Of a DNA stretch of 8,364 nucleotides, positions 7,629 through 8,364 are shown piece by piece (the stretch's first letter is position 1; each line of letters begins with the position of its first letter). Made by a program: the position numbers and the translations under genes. Where the stretch lies: positions 1-8,364 of the forward strand of contig JAKMFM010000197.1 in NCBI GenBank assembly GCA_022425445.1, written 5' to 3'. The notes beneath the pieces were generated by a model. It worked only from the letters and a program-made list of their open reading frames with translations. It had not been told where the DNA came from and did not search any database. The stretch comes from Planktomarina sp. (GTDB lineage: Bacteria; Pseudomonadota; Alphaproteobacteria; Rhodobacterales; Rhodobacteraceae).

Positions 7629-8258
7629 TCATTTAAAGCTGCGGCTGTCTTTGATTTGATCCCAGGCCCAGACCACTTCGCCCAGCTGCTCTTCCTGACT
7701 GCGGTCGCCGCCGTTCATATCGGGATGTAGAACCTTGATCAGTGATTTATAGGCCTTGCGAATTTCAGCCTTGGTCCAGTGATCTTTCGCTTCCAATATA
7801 TCCAGCGCGCGACGTTCCGAGGATGGCAATTTACGGGTGGCCCCTGTGATCGATTTTCCAGGATTTTGCGTCGCATTGGCGCCCAAAACCTGATGCGGGT
7901 CGTCCACGCCAAGGCGGGCCCATGCCCGTTGTTCTTCGGTCGATCGAAATGGCTTGGTTTTGCGGTCCCACACGCGATCACTGTCCAATTGACTTTGCAG
8001 TTCCTCTTCGGTGTTCCCATCGAAGAAGTTCCATTTCAGATTATATTCACGCACATGCTCTTTGCAGAACCAAAAGTAATCGTCCAAAATATCTGGCGAT
8101 TTGGGCGCGCGATATTTCCCGGATTCGACACAGCCCGCATGTTCGCATTTGCGTGTTGAGGTCTCGAAAGCGCCTGACATGCCCCGGCGGCCGCGTGGGT
8201 TGTTCTTTTTGGCCGTGGATACGGACATATCAAAACCGAAGGGATCGTCCTTCTTCAT
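7629..8258 (-). CDS. Small J-domain protein (C-terminal DnaJ domain)
   Basis: The protein is probably a co-chaperone that stimulates an Hsp70 (DnaK-type) ATPase. It has 209 residues from the ATG at 8258, with the J domain at the extreme C terminus (about 149-207). Its HPD tripeptide is at 178-180, after the helix KAEIRKAYKSLIKVL. The J domain sits at the opposite end from canonical DnaJ, and there is no G/F region or DnaJ-type zinc finger. The N-terminal part instead has C38, H40 and C43, then C65 and H68, in a C-x4-C...C-x2-H pattern that could bind a metal. I chose the ATG at 8258 because AAAGGTGA precedes it by five bases; a GTG at 8267 in the same frame lacks a suitable ribosome binding site. 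cobS lies 178 bases downstream on the same strand, and the client is unknown. No membrane segment is seen. Confidence 0.87.
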   Translation of the reverse strand: MKKDDPFGFDMSVSTAKKNNPRGRRGMSGAFETSTRKCEHAGCVESGKYRAPKSPDILDDYFWFCKEHVREYNLKWNFFDGNTEEELQSQLDSDRVWDRKTKPFRSTEEQRAWARLGVDDPHQVLGANATQNPGKSITGATRKLPSSERRALDILEAKDHWTKAEIRKAYKSLIKVLHPDMNGGDRSQEEQLGEVVWAWDQIKDSRSFK

Positions 8259-8324
8259 CGCATTCACCTTTCCGACTCGGAGATCAGAGTTTAGAGCTGA
8301 ATGAGAAAGATGAAAGGGGTGCAG

Positions 8325-8364
8325 ATGAGAAAACTCGAAAGAACCGCAGATCTTATCGAAAAAA
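8325..8364 (+). CDS. Start of a divergent gene, possibly BolA family (runs off the window)
   Basis: Thirteen codons are visible from the ATG at 8325 (MRKLERTADLIEK), after which the window ends with the frame open. An AAGGGG five bases upstream supports this start. ATGs at 8301 and 8310 are in the same frame and would add eight or five residues. BolA-family proteins often begin with a short helix of the type R-x-x-x-I-E-x-K-L, and I recall a BolA gene beside the J-domain/cobS/cobT genes in other alphaproteobacteria. Both points make BolA the best guess, but 13 residues cannot prove it. Two AGA arginine codons at the very start differ from the CGN usage of the neighbouring genes. The gene is divergent from the J-domain gene across a 66-base gap in which I see no convincing promoter. 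Confidence 0.4.
   Translation, partial: MRKLERTADLIEK

Noticed and set aside
7779..8159. Plus-strand open frame of 126 codons
   Set aside because: It is antisense to the J-domain gene, which has the HPD motif and a good ribosome binding site.

Overview
The window looks like a piece of an alphaproteobacterial chromosome, most likely from the Rhodobacterales (Roseobacter group). This rests on recalled family likeness of the proteins (BamD, RecN, CobS, CobT and a small C-terminal J-domain protein) and on the gene order; no search was run. It is a dense, mostly single-copy housekeeping region. I see no tRNA, rRNA, CRISPR array, transposase, integrase or attachment site, and no stretch over 300 bases lacks a gene.

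Layout. Positions 3-632 (+) hold the 3' part of bamD, the outer-membrane assembly lipoprotein. It is followed after 16 bases by recN (649-2301, +), the SMC-like DNA repair ATPase. A block of minus-strand genes then fills 2298-8258. In transcription order, from right to left, these are a small J-domain protein (7629-8258), cobS (6464-7450), cobT (4553-6427), an M24B Xaa-Pro aminopeptidase (2676-4466) and a small DUF427 protein (2298-2642). At the right edge a plus-strand gene begins at about 8325, divergent from the J-domain gene. Its 13 visible codons and its position fit a BolA-family protein, but that is tentative.

Function. bamD and recN form one transcription unit by spacing, although their roles (outer-membrane biogenesis and double-strand break repair) are unrelated. 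cobS and cobT encode the AAA+ ATPase and the VWA-domain subunit of the aerobic cobaltochelatase CobNST, which inserts cobalt into hydrogenobyrinic acid a,c-diamide on the way to vitamin B12. The large subunit CobN is not in the window. The J-domain and BolA-like genes beside cobS suggest a chaperone or metal-handling neighbourhood, but nothing here shows direct participation. The aminopeptidase and DUF427 genes are spaced like a two-gene operon.

Regulation and structure. The recN and DUF427 reading frames run tail to tail and their stop codons overlap. cobS has a candidate promoter followed by a short leader carrying a strong GC-rich stem-loop. A 13-base perfect palindrome lies between cobT and the aminopeptidase gene. 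I do not see an undescribed biological system here; the findings are modest points about an ordinary region.
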